From NCBI GenBank assembly GCA_026196955.1, contig JAPHTO010000078.1, forward strand, positions 1-51,621: a stretch of DNA of 51,621 nt. The letters are read 5' to 3'. Both the position numbers and the translations under genes were made by a program. The stretch's first letter is position 1, and every line of letters begins with the position of its first letter. Shown piece after piece: positions 43,473-51,621 of the stretch. The notes below the pieces were generated by a model, which was not told the DNA's origin, did no database searches, and saw nothing but the letters and a program-made list of their open reading frames with translations. The stretch is from Colwellia sp. (GTDB lineage Bacteria; Pseudomonadota; Gammaproteobacteria; Enterobacterales; Alteromonadaceae).

Positions 43473-45749
43473 TTAAAAAGCATAGCTGACGCTAAAATCA
43501 ATGGTGCGACCTAGAATATAACGACCATTTGATGATAACGTATCGCGTGGATCACCTTCCGTTAAACCTTCTTCATCAGTCAAATTATTTACAGCGAATT
43601 GCATTTGAACTTCATCAGTTAGGTTTACTATTACGCCAATATCAACTTTTTCATAACCTTCTAGTACGGCCTCTTTAGTATTTCCTGAATCGCTGTAACG
43701 GTCATCAACGGCGGTCACCGTGCCATATAAGGTTGCATACATGCCATTATCAAATTCGATATCGTAACTTGGCGTTATACGAACTTGGTAGTTTGGCAGT
43801 CTTGGTGATTCATTACCAATAATCGTTGAGTCACTATGCTCAGTTACTTCTGTTTCTTGTAACGTCGCATTTAAGTTAACTGAAAAACCACTGTCGTTAT
43901 AGTAATTGAAATCAATTTCTACCCCGTAGGCTTCGTTAGTAAATACTTCAGCTGGATCACCAGGAGTAGCGACGAAGGTATCGCCCTTAACTTCGTTGTA
44001 GAAACCCGTCGCGTATAAATCAAAATTATCAGCTGAATGCTTATAGCCTAATTCAAATTGGCTAACGTCTTTAATTAAATCCTCGCCGCTTTGATATGCA
44101 CCAAAGTTGTCTCTAAAATCATCAAAGAAAGGCATTTTACTCCCTTCACTAGCACGCACAAAAATCCCTTGTTTTTCAGCAAACATCCAGTTAGCACCAA
44201 CGGTCCATGCTGTGCTAGATTCATCATAAGATACGGCTTTGGTTATTATGCCATCTAACCCTTCATCAACAGTGTATTCAATTTCATGGTTTTCACGACG
44301 AAGACCAGCATCGACTGTGATAGAATCTGATACTTCATAAGAGGTTGCAAAATAAAGTGCAGTTGTACTACCGTCACCTGTGCTGTTGATGTCGTAATTC
44401 CAGCCACAACTATCAACATTATCATTACAATCAATTCCCGTAAGGTTTTCACCACCGGCTGCAACGACATGATAAGATTGGTTTCCTAATGCCCACCAGT
44501 CGTTGGCTGAAAAAGTAGAGTTGTAAAAACCAGCGGTGATACTCCCTTTATCAAAGGTTTTGGTTAAAGCAAGGTCATTGGTAAAAGCTTCAATTTGTTT
44601 TTTCACTACCCAACGGCCAATTTGTTGTACATCAGTATCACCCGAATATTCATTACCTGTTGCCGCGCCAAAAGCGGTATTGTCATTGTCTGCGACGGTT
44701 GATAATTTCACAGGTGCGCCATTTGGCACTAACCCATATGTATCAGCATCACCATTAGTATAAATAAAACGATCAACAAGTCCCCAGCCATTATCAAAGG
44801 TTAAATCAATACTACCGCCTGATACTGAGCCATTCCAGCCACGGCCTTGGCCAAAATCAACACTTTCCGTGGTTTTATTGCCATCAGGACCATATTGAAT
44901 ACTTGCTTGGCGGTTTAAGCTACCTATTTGGGTAAATTCATTGTCAACGCCTTCTACATTTAAAGGTGTCGGTAAATACCATACACCATGATCATCCGTT
45001 TGGCGGGTATAAAGGTTAATTTTACCGTTATCTAATACTTTTGTGATATTAATAGTAAACTGATTACCTTCTTCGGCATTAAAGCCTGCATCACGCACAC
45101 CGGGTGAGCTTTTTATATAACCACCAACCATGAAATACAGATCATCAGCTAACTCACCACTTATTACGCCGTCTATGCGTTGCAAACCATAGTCTGAGGT
45201 GGAGTATTTTACTAACCCTTCTGTATCTTCAGAGCCTTCTTTCAATAAAAAGTTGGTAGTAAGACCTGGTTGGCCATTCGAGATGACCGGGTTTGTACCA
45301 CCACGAAGTGCTTCCATAAACTCTACTGTTTCATCTAAGCGGAATAAGGTAGAGTTTTCTAAGAATGAAAGGGTTGGTGGTGGAAAAATTGGCGCACCTT
45401 GCAGTTGAACTGTAAGAAACGGCGCATCTCCACCACCGGGGAAGCCACGAACAAATACATTAGCACCAGATACACCACCTGAGCTTTCAGACCAAACACC
45501 CGGAATGGCTTTGAAAAGGTCTGCTGTGCTTTTAGGTGCTAACTTTTTAATGTCATCTTCAGAAAATGAGCTGATAGCAAAGCTTGCTTCTTCTTTAGCA
45601 ACTGCTTTACCGCTGAAGGTACCTGTCACAACAATTTTTTCAACATTATCGTTTTTAGGAGCTGGGGTATCTGCGGCTAAGCTATAATTAGCTTGGCAGG
45701 TTAATGCCATTGCCAATGTTAGTGATGATAACTTAAATCTATTAGTCAT
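43473..45749 (-). CDS. TonB-dependent outer-membrane receptor for an oligosaccharide
   Basis: 758 aa from the ATG at 45749, which has GAGGAT 7 bases upstream; the in-frame TTG at 45770 is not needed. A signal peptide ends near YSLA-AD. A TonB box-like IVVTG is at about residue 36-41. The plug domain reads DDIKKLAPKSTADLFKAIPGVWSESSGGVSGANVFVRG. A 22-strand barrel follows, ending IDFSVSYAF with the terminal phenylalanine. It imports a ligand across the outer membrane using ExbBD-TonB. Clustered with GH65 and PgmB, it most likely takes an alpha-linked gluco-oligosaccharide. Divergent from the second lacI with operators between. Confidence 0.92.
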   Translation of the reverse strand: MTNRFKLSSLTLAMALTCQANYSLAADTPAPKNDNVEKIVVTGTFSGKAVAKEEASFAISSFSEDDIKKLAPKSTADLFKAIPGVWSESSGGVSGANVFVRGFPGGGDAPFLTVQLQGAPIFPPPTLSFLENSTLFRLDETVEFMEALRGGTNPVISNGQPGLTTNFLLKEGSEDTEGLVKYSTSDYGLQRIDGVISGELADDLYFMVGGYIKSSPGVRDAGFNAEEGNQFTINITKVLDNGKINLYTRQTDDHGVWYLPTPLNVEGVDNEFTQIGSLNRQASIQYGPDGNKTTESVDFGQGRGWNGSVSGGSIDLTFDNGWGLVDRFIYTNGDADTYGLVPNGAPVKLSTVADNDNTAFGAATGNEYSGDTDVQQIGRWVVKKQIEAFTNDLALTKTFDKGSITAGFYNSTFSANDWWALGNQSYHVVAAGGENLTGIDCNDNVDSCGWNYDINSTGDGSTTALYFATSYEVSDSITVDAGLRRENHEIEYTVDEGLDGIITKAVSYDESSTAWTVGANWMFAEKQGIFVRASEGSKMPFFDDFRDNFGAYQSGEDLIKDVSQFELGYKHSADNFDLYATGFYNEVKGDTFVATPGDPAEVFTNEAYGVEIDFNYYNDSGFSVNLNATLQETEVTEHSDSTIIGNESPRLPNYQVRITPSYDIEFDNGMYATLYGTVTAVDDRYSDSGNTKEAVLEGYEKVDIGVIVNLTDEVQMQFAVNNLTDEEGLTEGDPRDTLSSNGRYILGRTIDFSVSYAF

Positions 45750-45847
45750 GTTCTTATCCTCTGTTGTCAATTTTAGCAGATGCTACATCGACTCTTAATT
45801 ATAATTTTGTGTATGTTTTTCCTTCCCCAGAATTAATATAGATATGA

Positions 45848-45886
45848 TTGCAAACGATTGCAAGTTGTTTTTGCAATCGTTTGCGT
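45848..45886. promoter_or_regulatory. Two LacI-type operators, TTGCAA-NCGN-TTGCAA
   Basis: TTGCAAACGATTGCAA at 45848-45863 is a near-perfect palindrome with central CG; TTGCAATCGTTTGCGT at 45871-45886 is its near-complete inverse. They lie between the TonB receptor and the second lacI, 23 bases centre to centre. The same site in one copy lies at 50080-50095 before the GH65 gene. Confidence 0.8.
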
Positions 45887-45939
45887 GATTTTAGCTAAGA
45901 ATGATTGCTTTGTTCTTTAATTATGTGATAATCAAGGAC

Positions 45940-46962
45940 ATGAATAAAAAAAATTTAATGACATTAGCAGATATTGCTAAATTAGCGAACGTCTCTACAT
46001 CCACTGCATCTAGGGCTTTGAGAAATAACCCCATTATTAAGCAAAATACTAGGGACTTAGTGCAAAGAATTGCTAAAGAGCATAATTTCAAAGTGAATGT
46101 GACAGCAAGTAAACTTCGCACCCAAAAAACGAATACTATTGCTGTTGTGGTGATGTTAGAACAAAAGTCTGGTCAAGTTATTTCTGATCCTTTTCTAATG
46201 GAGATATTGGGTACCATTGCAGATGAGTTAACTAAATTTGGTTATGATATGTTACTCACTACCACGAAAACGGCAACCCATGATTGGTATAGTTATTACT
46301 ATGAATCTAAACGTGCAGATGGCTTGATTATTATTGGTCAAGGGGAACACGATCAGCGTATTGAGCTGTTAGCCAGTACCGACTTACCTTTTGTTGTATG
46401 GGGTACTGAAATTCATAAAAAAAGCTATACCACCATAGGCAGTGATAATCGAAAAGGTGGTTTTCTTGCCGTGCAACACCTGATTCAGCAAGGGTGCAAA
46501 CGTATTGCTTTTATGGGAGATGTTAACCATAACGAAGTTGAACAACGTTGGTTAGGTTATCAAGATGCTTTAACGGCCGCTAATTTACCTATAGAGCATG
46601 GCTTACAAATTAAAGCAGATTTCACGTCTAATGATGGCTATTCTAAGCTAAGAGATCACTTATTAATTGAAGATCAAAACCTTGATGGCATATTTGCGGT
46701 AAGCGATGCCATTGCCCTTGGCGCGAGTAAATATTTATTTGAGCAAAAAATTGATGTGCCTAATAAGATCGCGATTATCGGTTTTGATGATATTGCCATG
46801 TCGGAATTTTGCTCTCCTTCCTTATCAACCATTAGACAAAATACGGCAGCCGGTGGCCGACTGCTAGTTAAGATTCTTTTAAAGAAAATTAACCAACAAC
46901 CGGTTGATTCACAACTGCTTGATGTTGAAGTTATACAAAGGCAATCAAGTAGTAGATCTTGA
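45940..46962 (+). CDS. LacI-family regulator of sugar locus B
   Basis: 340 aa from the ATG at 45940 (MNKKNLMTLADIAKLANVSTSTASRALRN). An upstream in-frame ATG at 45901 would add 13 residues of hydrophobic sequence unlike a LacI N-terminus. The HTH, hinge (TASKLRTQKTNTIAVV) and effector domain are complete (ADGLIIIGQGE, AIIGFDDIAMSEFCSPSLSTIRQN). Paralogue of the 39500 regulator. It probably autoregulates and controls the TonB receptor and the GH65/MFS genes through the TTGCAA operators. Its 3' end overlaps the pgmB 3' end by 18 bases tail to tail. Confidence 0.92.
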   Translation: MNKKNLMTLADIAKLANVSTSTASRALRNNPIIKQNTRDLVQRIAKEHNFKVNVTASKLRTQKTNTIAVVVMLEQKSGQVISDPFLMEILGTIADELTKFGYDMLLTTTKTATHDWYSYYYESKRADGLIIIGQGEHDQRIELLASTDLPFVVWGTEIHKKSYTTIGSDNRKGGFLAVQHLIQQGCKRIAFMGDVNHNEVEQRWLGYQDALTAANLPIEHGLQIKADFTSNDGYSKLRDHLLIEDQNLDGIFAVSDAIALGASKYLFEQKIDVPNKIAIIGFDDIAMSEFCSPSLSTIRQNTAAGGRLLVKILLKKINQQPVDSQLLDVEVIQRQSSSRS

Positions 46963-47616
46963 TGAAAATGTGGCTAAAACAGCGTTAAAATCAAACTCAC
47001 TCATAGTAGGGAAGACTAACTCCGCTTGAGTGAGTACATGCCTCTCACCAATACCAACAGCAAACATTTTGGCTGATTGGATTGCCGTGACACCTGCTAC
47101 CGCGTCTTCAACACCAATACAATTATGTGGTGCCACATTGAGCCCTTGGGCAACAGAAAGAAAAATATCGGGTGCAGGCTTACTGTGTGCAACTGCGGCT
47201 GCATCACCGACAAAATCAAACAAAGAGTCTATGCCTAATTTATTGATCACTAAACTGGCATTTTTACTGGCAGAGGCTAAACCTATTTTAATGTTTGCTT
47301 TTTTCAATATCGAAAAGCAATGCAATACACCATCAAAAAGGTGGCTAGGATTGATGTCATTGATTAACGTCAGATAGTGGTTATTTTTTTCTTTTAACAG
47401 CTCCTCAAATTCAGAGGCATTAACAGTTATCTTTCCTTTAGCTAAAATATATTTCAGCGAGTCTTCCCGATCAACCCCTTTGAGTGCTTCATTATCTTCT
47501 TTACTAAATTCAACACCAAGTTTATGTGCTATTGCTCTCCAGGCAATAAAGTGAAACTCTGCGGTGTCAGTTAATACACCATCTAAATCGAAAATTACGG
47601 CATCTATTTTCATCAT
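46945..47616 (-). CDS. pgmB: Beta-phosphoglucomutase
   Basis: 223 aa, HAD superfamily. It converts beta-glucose-1-phosphate to glucose-6-phosphate. FDLDGVLTDTAEFHFIAWRAIA gives the nucleophile Asp10 and general acid Asp12 and the cap entrance typical of beta-PGM; IGLASASKNA and VVEDAVAG-like GVEDAVAGVTAIQSA are the later HAD motifs. It overlaps the GH65 gene by 4 bases (ATGA), which supplies its substrate. The start could also be the second ATG (one codon later). Confidence 0.95.
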   Translation of the reverse strand: MMKIDAVIFDLDGVLTDTAEFHFIAWRAIAHKLGVEFSKEDNEALKGVDREDSLKYILAKGKITVNASEFEELLKEKNNHYLTLINDINPSHLFDGVLHCFSILKKANIKIGLASASKNASLVINKLGIDSLFDFVGDAAAVAHSKPAPDIFLSVAQGLNVAPHNCIGVEDAVAGVTAIQSAKMFAVGIGERHVLTQAELVFPTMSEFDFNAVLATFSSRSTT

Positions 47617-50021
47617 TTCCTCGCTGCTAAGGTTGGTTTTTTCTCTGCTGATTCACTTTTGTTAACAGCAAACTGTTGGATAGGTGACTGCTCTGTTAAT
47701 GAGAAATTTTGCTGATAATGGGTTAGCTTAAGAGTATTACCTGATAGTAATTGGTAAGTTGTTTGCTCTTTCGTTAAGGTTATTTGAATTTGACAGCCCA
47801 TTAGCTGCAACTTAAACCGTAAATGTTGCCATTGCTTAGGTAGGTTTGGCTGAAAGCTCGCGTAGTGATCTCTGATACGTAAACCAGCAAAACCCTGGGT
47901 AATACACATCCAAGATCCTGCCATGGCAGCGGTATGCACGCCATAGTGGCTATTATGATGTAAGTTGTCTAAATCCGTTAATACAGTATTATCAAAGTAC
48001 TCAAAAGCCGCTTGATGATCACCTGTTTCACTGTAAGCTAGACTATGCGTACATGCAGATAAAGTGGAGTCATGTGTGGTAATTGGCTCGTAAAAAGCCA
48101 AGTTATTGCGTTTTAAACTAAGATCTACTGCATCGTCTTGAAGAAAGTTAGCGAGTACAACATCGGCTTGTTTTAATACTTGATGACGATAAATCACTAG
48201 CGGATGAAAGTTTAGCAATAACGGGTATTTATCTTTTGGGGTACCAATGAAATCCCAGGCTTTTTTATTCAGAAAGCTATCATCTTGTGGCGTGATATTT
48301 TGCTCCGCTTGATGAGGTAAGTACATTTTTTCAGCGATTTTTTGCCAGCGTTCTATTTCTTGAGGTGAGATATTTAATCGGGCTAGCAAGGATGCATGCA
48401 TGGTTTTATCTTTGATTTTTAATGCATTGATGAGCTCAACCGCGAATGACAAGTGAATTTTAGCCATGGCGTTGGTGTAATAGTTGTTATTCACTAAGGC
48501 CGTATACTCATCAGGACCAGTTACAGTATCTATGCAAAAAAAGCCCTGCTTGTTTTCGTTGAAATGCCCTAAAGAAGGCCATAATCGCGCAGTTTCAAAA
48601 ACTAACTCAGCGCCTTCGCTCCACATGAACTGCCAATCTTGACTGGCTTTAAAATACTGCTTAACGGCATAGGAAATTGCCGCATTGATATGATATTGCG
48701 CTGTGCCTGCAGGGAAGTATGATGAGCACTCTTCACCACTGATAGTACGCCAAGGAAATAACGCGCCTTGGTTATGTCCCATCTCTTTAGCACGTTTTTT
48801 AGCATGAGCTAATCCGTGAAAGCGATAGCTTAGCAAGTTTTTAGCGATACCTGGTTGGGTGTAGATAAAATAGGGAATGATGTAGATTTCAGAATCCCAA
48901 AAATAATGCCCATCATAACCCGGACCCGTTAAACCTTTAGCAGCAATATTTCGCTGACCATCTTTGCCGGCTGACATTTTAAGGTGCAACATGTTCAGTC
49001 GGATGGCTAGTTGGTGTTGTTCATTACCATGAATTTCTATATCACTATCTTGCCAAAACTCATGCATTAATTTCTGGTGTAGCTGAATATTTTTGTTATA
49101 GCCAAGTTGTTTAGCGAGCAGTAATTCGTCGCGTGCTTGTGTAATTAACGCTTCTGATGCTAATTGTTCATCTTTATCTTGGTAAGCGTTTGTTAGTTTT
49201 TGGTTGGTTAAATAAACACTGTATTTAGTTAACTCAACGCTTTTGTTCGCTAGCGCTATTTCAAATTGGTCGGTTAATTCATTCTCACTAGGAGAAGAGG
49301 GAAAAATTTGCTGACTTTCTTGCTCAAATTGGTGACTTGTGGCGACCAACACTAAACTTTTTGGTACTTGCAGTTGATGCAGTAAATATGAATACTCAGG
49401 TGTTGACGATGAATTTAGGGTATGTAGCTGCTCCTTAGTTGACAAATTACCAACACGGGGATCGCCATTACTTGTGCTCGTTGCGTCATTGCTTTTAAGG
49501 AAGGACTTTATTAGCAGCTTGCCATGAAAGTTCACAGGCTCAATTTTGTAGTGGTTTATCATCATGTTTTGCTGATGTTGACAAACTATTCGAGTGACAT
49601 GCAATTTTACCTTTTTGCCAGAGCTTGTTTTTAGCTGTAATACCTCATGAAAAGATCCGTGGCGTAAATGCAAATACTTCTCGCCCGTTTTATAAGGAAT
49701 GAAAATCTCATTATCTGTTGAAATTTCAATAGATTTACTGTTGAAAACCTGTAACATTTTATTGTTAAATTGCGCAAAGCCATAAGCTGACTCATCATAT
49801 TCAATAGCTTCTCGCATATACGCGCCATTGAGATATGTTCCTTCACATTCAGGATTCGTAATATCACTTTCATAGCAGCTAGTTCCACGAGTGCCTAAAG
49901 TGCCATTACCTAATGAGAATAAAGTTTCAATGACACCATCGTTAAGGTGAGCTAACTGAGTCTGTGATAAAAGCCATTGCTTTTTCTCGCCTGCAGCTAG
50001 GTTGTTATATAAATTTTTCAC
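47613..50021 (-). CDS. GH65 family glycoside phosphorylase
   Basis: 802 aa from GTG, with AAAGG 7 bases ahead. It splits an alpha-glucoside with phosphate, giving beta-glucose-1-phosphate plus sugar. N-terminal NDGVIETLFSLGNGTLGTRG, central GPGYDGHYFWDSEIYIIPYFIYTQPGIAKNLLSYR and TGPDEY with the general acid Glu505 are GH65 marks. The C-terminal part is the jelly-roll-like GH65 end. Members act on maltose, trehalose, kojibiose or nigerose; the sequence alone does not tell which. It is coupled to pgmB by a 4-base overlap, and an operator lies upstream. Confidence 0.93.
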   Translation of the reverse strand: MKNLYNNLAAGEKKQWLLSQTQLAHLNDGVIETLFSLGNGTLGTRGTSCYESDITNPECEGTYLNGAYMREAIEYDESAYGFAQFNNKMLQVFNSKSIEISTDNEIFIPYKTGEKYLHLRHGSFHEVLQLKTSSGKKVKLHVTRIVCQHQQNMMINHYKIEPVNFHGKLLIKSFLKSNDATSTSNGDPRVGNLSTKEQLHTLNSSSTPEYSYLLHQLQVPKSLVLVATSHQFEQESQQIFPSSPSENELTDQFEIALANKSVELTKYSVYLTNQKLTNAYQDKDEQLASEALITQARDELLLAKQLGYNKNIQLHQKLMHEFWQDSDIEIHGNEQHQLAIRLNMLHLKMSAGKDGQRNIAAKGLTGPGYDGHYFWDSEIYIIPYFIYTQPGIAKNLLSYRFHGLAHAKKRAKEMGHNQGALFPWRTISGEECSSYFPAGTAQYHINAAISYAVKQYFKASQDWQFMWSEGAELVFETARLWPSLGHFNENKQGFFCIDTVTGPDEYTALVNNNYYTNAMAKIHLSFAVELINALKIKDKTMHASLLARLNISPQEIERWQKIAEKMYLPHQAEQNITPQDDSFLNKKAWDFIGTPKDKYPLLLNFHPLVIYRHQVLKQADVVLANFLQDDAVDLSLKRNNLAFYEPITTHDSTLSACTHSLAYSETGDHQAAFEYFDNTVLTDLDNLHHNSHYGVHTAAMAGSWMCITQGFAGLRIRDHYASFQPNLPKQWQHLRFKLQLMGCQIQITLTKEQTTYQLLSGNTLKLTHYQQNFSLTEQSPIQQFAVNKSESAEKKPTLAARK

Positions 50022-50079
50022 AGATTAACCTTTCTAAACTATCTCTTTCTGTTTTTAATCATACAATATATTTGTATTT

Positions 50080-50095
50080 TTGCAATCGTTTGCAA
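50080..50095. promoter_or_regulatory. LacI-type operator, TTGCAATCGTTTGCAA
   Basis: Identical to the reverse complement of the site at 45848-45863. It lies between the divergent GH65 and MFS genes (50021 and 50246) and could control both. A looser related string, TGCAATCG with TTGCTTGCA, lies at 50139-50158. Confidence 0.8.
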
Positions 50096-50245
50096 AATAT
50101 TTATTTTAACGCTACTATGATTTCAAGAAAAGATAATATGCAATCGATATTGCTTGCAGTACTTTGCTGTGTTGGCAAGATCTACGGAATAGTTCGTTAT
50201 TTGCAATTAACTATGGTTCAATAAAATAAATACATGAGGGGTGTT

Positions 50246-51493
50246 ATGAAAAACTGGCGCATTAAATTATCCTTACTACTAACTTACTTTGTTTTTGCCA
50301 TTTTGCTAAACAGTGTTGGTGTCGTAATCTTACAAGTCATTAATAATTATGGTGTTAGTAAGCCTGCGGCCAGTATCTTGGAAGGCTTTAAAGATCTTCC
50401 CATTGCCTTGGTTTCTTTTCTAGTTGCCTCTTACTTACCACGTTTTGGTTACAGAAATGCCATTTTAGTCGGTCTCGCTATTGTGCTAACCGCTTGTCTT
50501 GTCATGCCCCTATTGCCCAGTTTTGCTATGACAAAAATGTTATTTCTTTCAGTAGGTGTTGGTTTTGCCTTGGTGAAAGTATCTGTTTATTCAACGGTTG
50601 GATTAATTACTGAGAGCCGCCAACAACACGCCTCCTTTCTCAATACTATTGAAGGTTTCTTTATGGTGGGAGTGCTGTCGGGCTATTGGATTTTTGGTTT
50701 ATTTATTAACCCAGACGATCTCAAATCAACAGACTGGCTCGAGGTTTATTATTGGCTAGCATTATTGTGTGCCATTAATATTCTACTGTTGATTTCTACT
50801 TCTTTTAAGCATGTGGCAGTTGCTGAAAAGCAAAATTCTGCGCTTGACGAGTTTATTGCAATGGTAAAGTTGGTCAAACTCCCTATGGTTTATATCTTTG
50901 TTATTTCGGCATTTTTATATGTATTAATAGAACAGGGAATTGGCACTTGGCTACCAACATTCAATAATGAAGTATTACATTTACCAACCAATGTTAGCGT
51001 ACAAGTAACCAGTATTTTCGCTGGCTGTTTAGCAATAGGGCGGTTAAGTGCTGGCGTTATTTTACAGCGAATACATTGGTATAGATTACTTAATCTTTGT
51101 TTAGTATTGATGGCAGCTTTGCTGTTACTAACCATGCCATTGGCCAGTAATGTTGCCATTGATGAAAATATTAGTTGGAGTAACTTACCTTTAGCGGCTT
51201 GGCTTCTTCCTTGTATTGGTTTATTTATGGCGCCAATATATCCAGCTATTAACTCGGTAATTCTCAGTGCGCTACCTCAAAAAAGACATGCAGCAATGAC
51301 AGGGTTAATCGTGTTATTTTCAGCGTTAGGAGGCACAACAGGGTCAATTATTACTGGCTATGTTTTTTCTACATTAGATGGTCAAACTGCTTTTTATTTT
51401 ACTTTAATGCCGATTGTTGTGATCCTACTTATGTTGAAATTGTTGAAGTCACATGTGGAATCAAACGAAAAGCTTGTTGCTTTGGTGTCATAA
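50246..51493 (+). CDS. MFS sugar transporter of locus B
   Basis: 415 aa from the ATG at 50246, with GAGGGG just upstream; the ATG at 50234 overlaps this site. About 12 TM helices. It resembles the FucP/glucose-galactose-like MFS branch (GVSKPAASILEGFKDLPIALVSFLVASYLPRFGYRNAILVGL; AIGRLSAGVILQRIHW; GLFMAPIYPAINSVILSALP). It may bring the sugar released or delivered by the TonB receptor across the inner membrane. Substrate unknown. Divergent from the GH65 gene with the shared operator between. Confidence 0.85.
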   Translation: MKNWRIKLSLLLTYFVFAILLNSVGVVILQVINNYGVSKPAASILEGFKDLPIALVSFLVASYLPRFGYRNAILVGLAIVLTACLVMPLLPSFAMTKMLFLSVGVGFALVKVSVYSTVGLITESRQQHASFLNTIEGFFMVGVLSGYWIFGLFINPDDLKSTDWLEVYYWLALLCAINILLLISTSFKHVAVAEKQNSALDEFIAMVKLVKLPMVYIFVISAFLYVLIEQGIGTWLPTFNNEVLHLPTNVSVQVTSIFAGCLAIGRLSAGVILQRIHWYRLLNLCLVLMAALLLLTMPLASNVAIDENISWSNLPLAAWLLPCIGLFMAPIYPAINSVILSALPQKRHAAMTGLIVLFSALGGTTGSIITGYVFSTLDGQTAFYFTLMPIVVILLMLKLLKSHVESNEKLVALVS

Positions 51494-51524
51494 TAAAAAA
51501 TATTTTATAGCTAATAAAATTAAG

Positions 51525-51621
51525 TGTCTCGTCCTAGAATACGTTGACAGTTTTTTAAGTTGAAGCCAATCGCGCAAGCGGTTGGCTTTTTTGATGCACT
51601 TGCTCTGGTGTTTGCATACCG
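51525..51621 (-). mobile_element. End of an IS3-like insertion sequence (partial)
   Basis: From TGTCTCGTCCTAG at 51525 the sequence looks like the terminal inverted repeat of an IS. A short reading frame enters from the right edge on the minus strand (51620 to a TAA at 51555) and reads GMQTPEQVHQKSQPLARLAST, which resembles the last residues of an IS3-family OrfB transposase (the GMxTPxEV end). The element continues past the window. The family call is by recall. Confidence 0.5.
51563..51592 (+). terminator. Hairpin with T-run inside the IS end
   Basis: AAGCCAATCGC / GCGGTTGGCTT around GCAA (one T:G pair), followed by TTTT. On the plus strand it looks like an intrinsic terminator, ending transcription from the MFS gene. 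It overlaps the end of the transposase frame. Confidence 0.7.

Overview
The window reads as chromosome from a low-GC marine gammaproteobacterium of the Alteromonadales, most like Colwellia or Thalassotalea. That placement is inferred from gene content (DUF3016 and DUF4136 secreted proteins, an NhaR-linked Mrp antiporter, TonB/LacI/GH65 sugar loci, a PEP-CTERM protein) and not from a marker-gene phylogeny. No rRNA, tRNA, CRISPR array, integrase or complete IS was seen. The very right edge looks like the end of an IS3-like element.

Layout. 0-3.5 kb: the tail of ssb, an anchored FKBP isomerase, a 53-aa cysteine-rich protein, and an aroQ-accB-accC cluster. 4-8.1 kb: an operon-like trio of a short PstS-like periplasmic protein, an outer-membrane barrel and a membrane GGDEF-EAL enzyme. 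8.1-13.3 kb: cutA-dsbD, then fxsA and heat-shock groESL with a clear sigma32-type promoter. 13.3-24.4 kb: an accessory stretch with a giant lipoprotein, an esterase, a CadC/TPR-type membrane regulator, gene debris, a small secreted protein and an S9 peptidase. An 84-bp copy of the groEL 3' end and its terminator (93% identical) recurs 7.4 kb downstream at 20.7 kb, and a more diverged copy of the hairpin lies at 24.2 kb, so this stretch looks inserted or rearranged. 24.4-33.5 kb: a tightly overlapping Mrp/Mnh cation-proton antiporter operon in the order E-F-G-(A'/B)-C-D-D-x-D, preceded by a small basic protein and an HPF/RaiA-like protein and divergent from nhaR. 33.6-39.3 kb: small envelope genes, an MscS-type channel, epmB and efp. 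39.5-51.5 kb: two adjacent sugar loci. Locus A has a LacI regulator, an SLC45-like transporter and a PEP-CTERM protein. Locus B has a TonB receptor, a second LacI regulator, beta-phosphoglucomutase, a GH65 phosphorylase and another MFS transporter.

How the genes work together. In locus B the TonB receptor would bring an alpha-glucoside across the outer membrane, an MFS carrier across the inner membrane, GH65 would phosphorolyse it to beta-glucose-1-phosphate plus a sugar, and PgmB would give glucose-6-phosphate. A 16-bp operator (TTGCAA-NCGN-TTGCAA) occurs at both divergent promoters of locus B, while a different repeated site centred on ATACGTAT lies in the divergent promoter of locus A, so each LacI paralogue probably has its own site. 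EpmB (divergent from efp) modifies Lys34 of EF-P. NhaR probably controls the whole Mrp operon including the HPF-like gene. All functional statements rest on reading the translated sequences; no database search was run.
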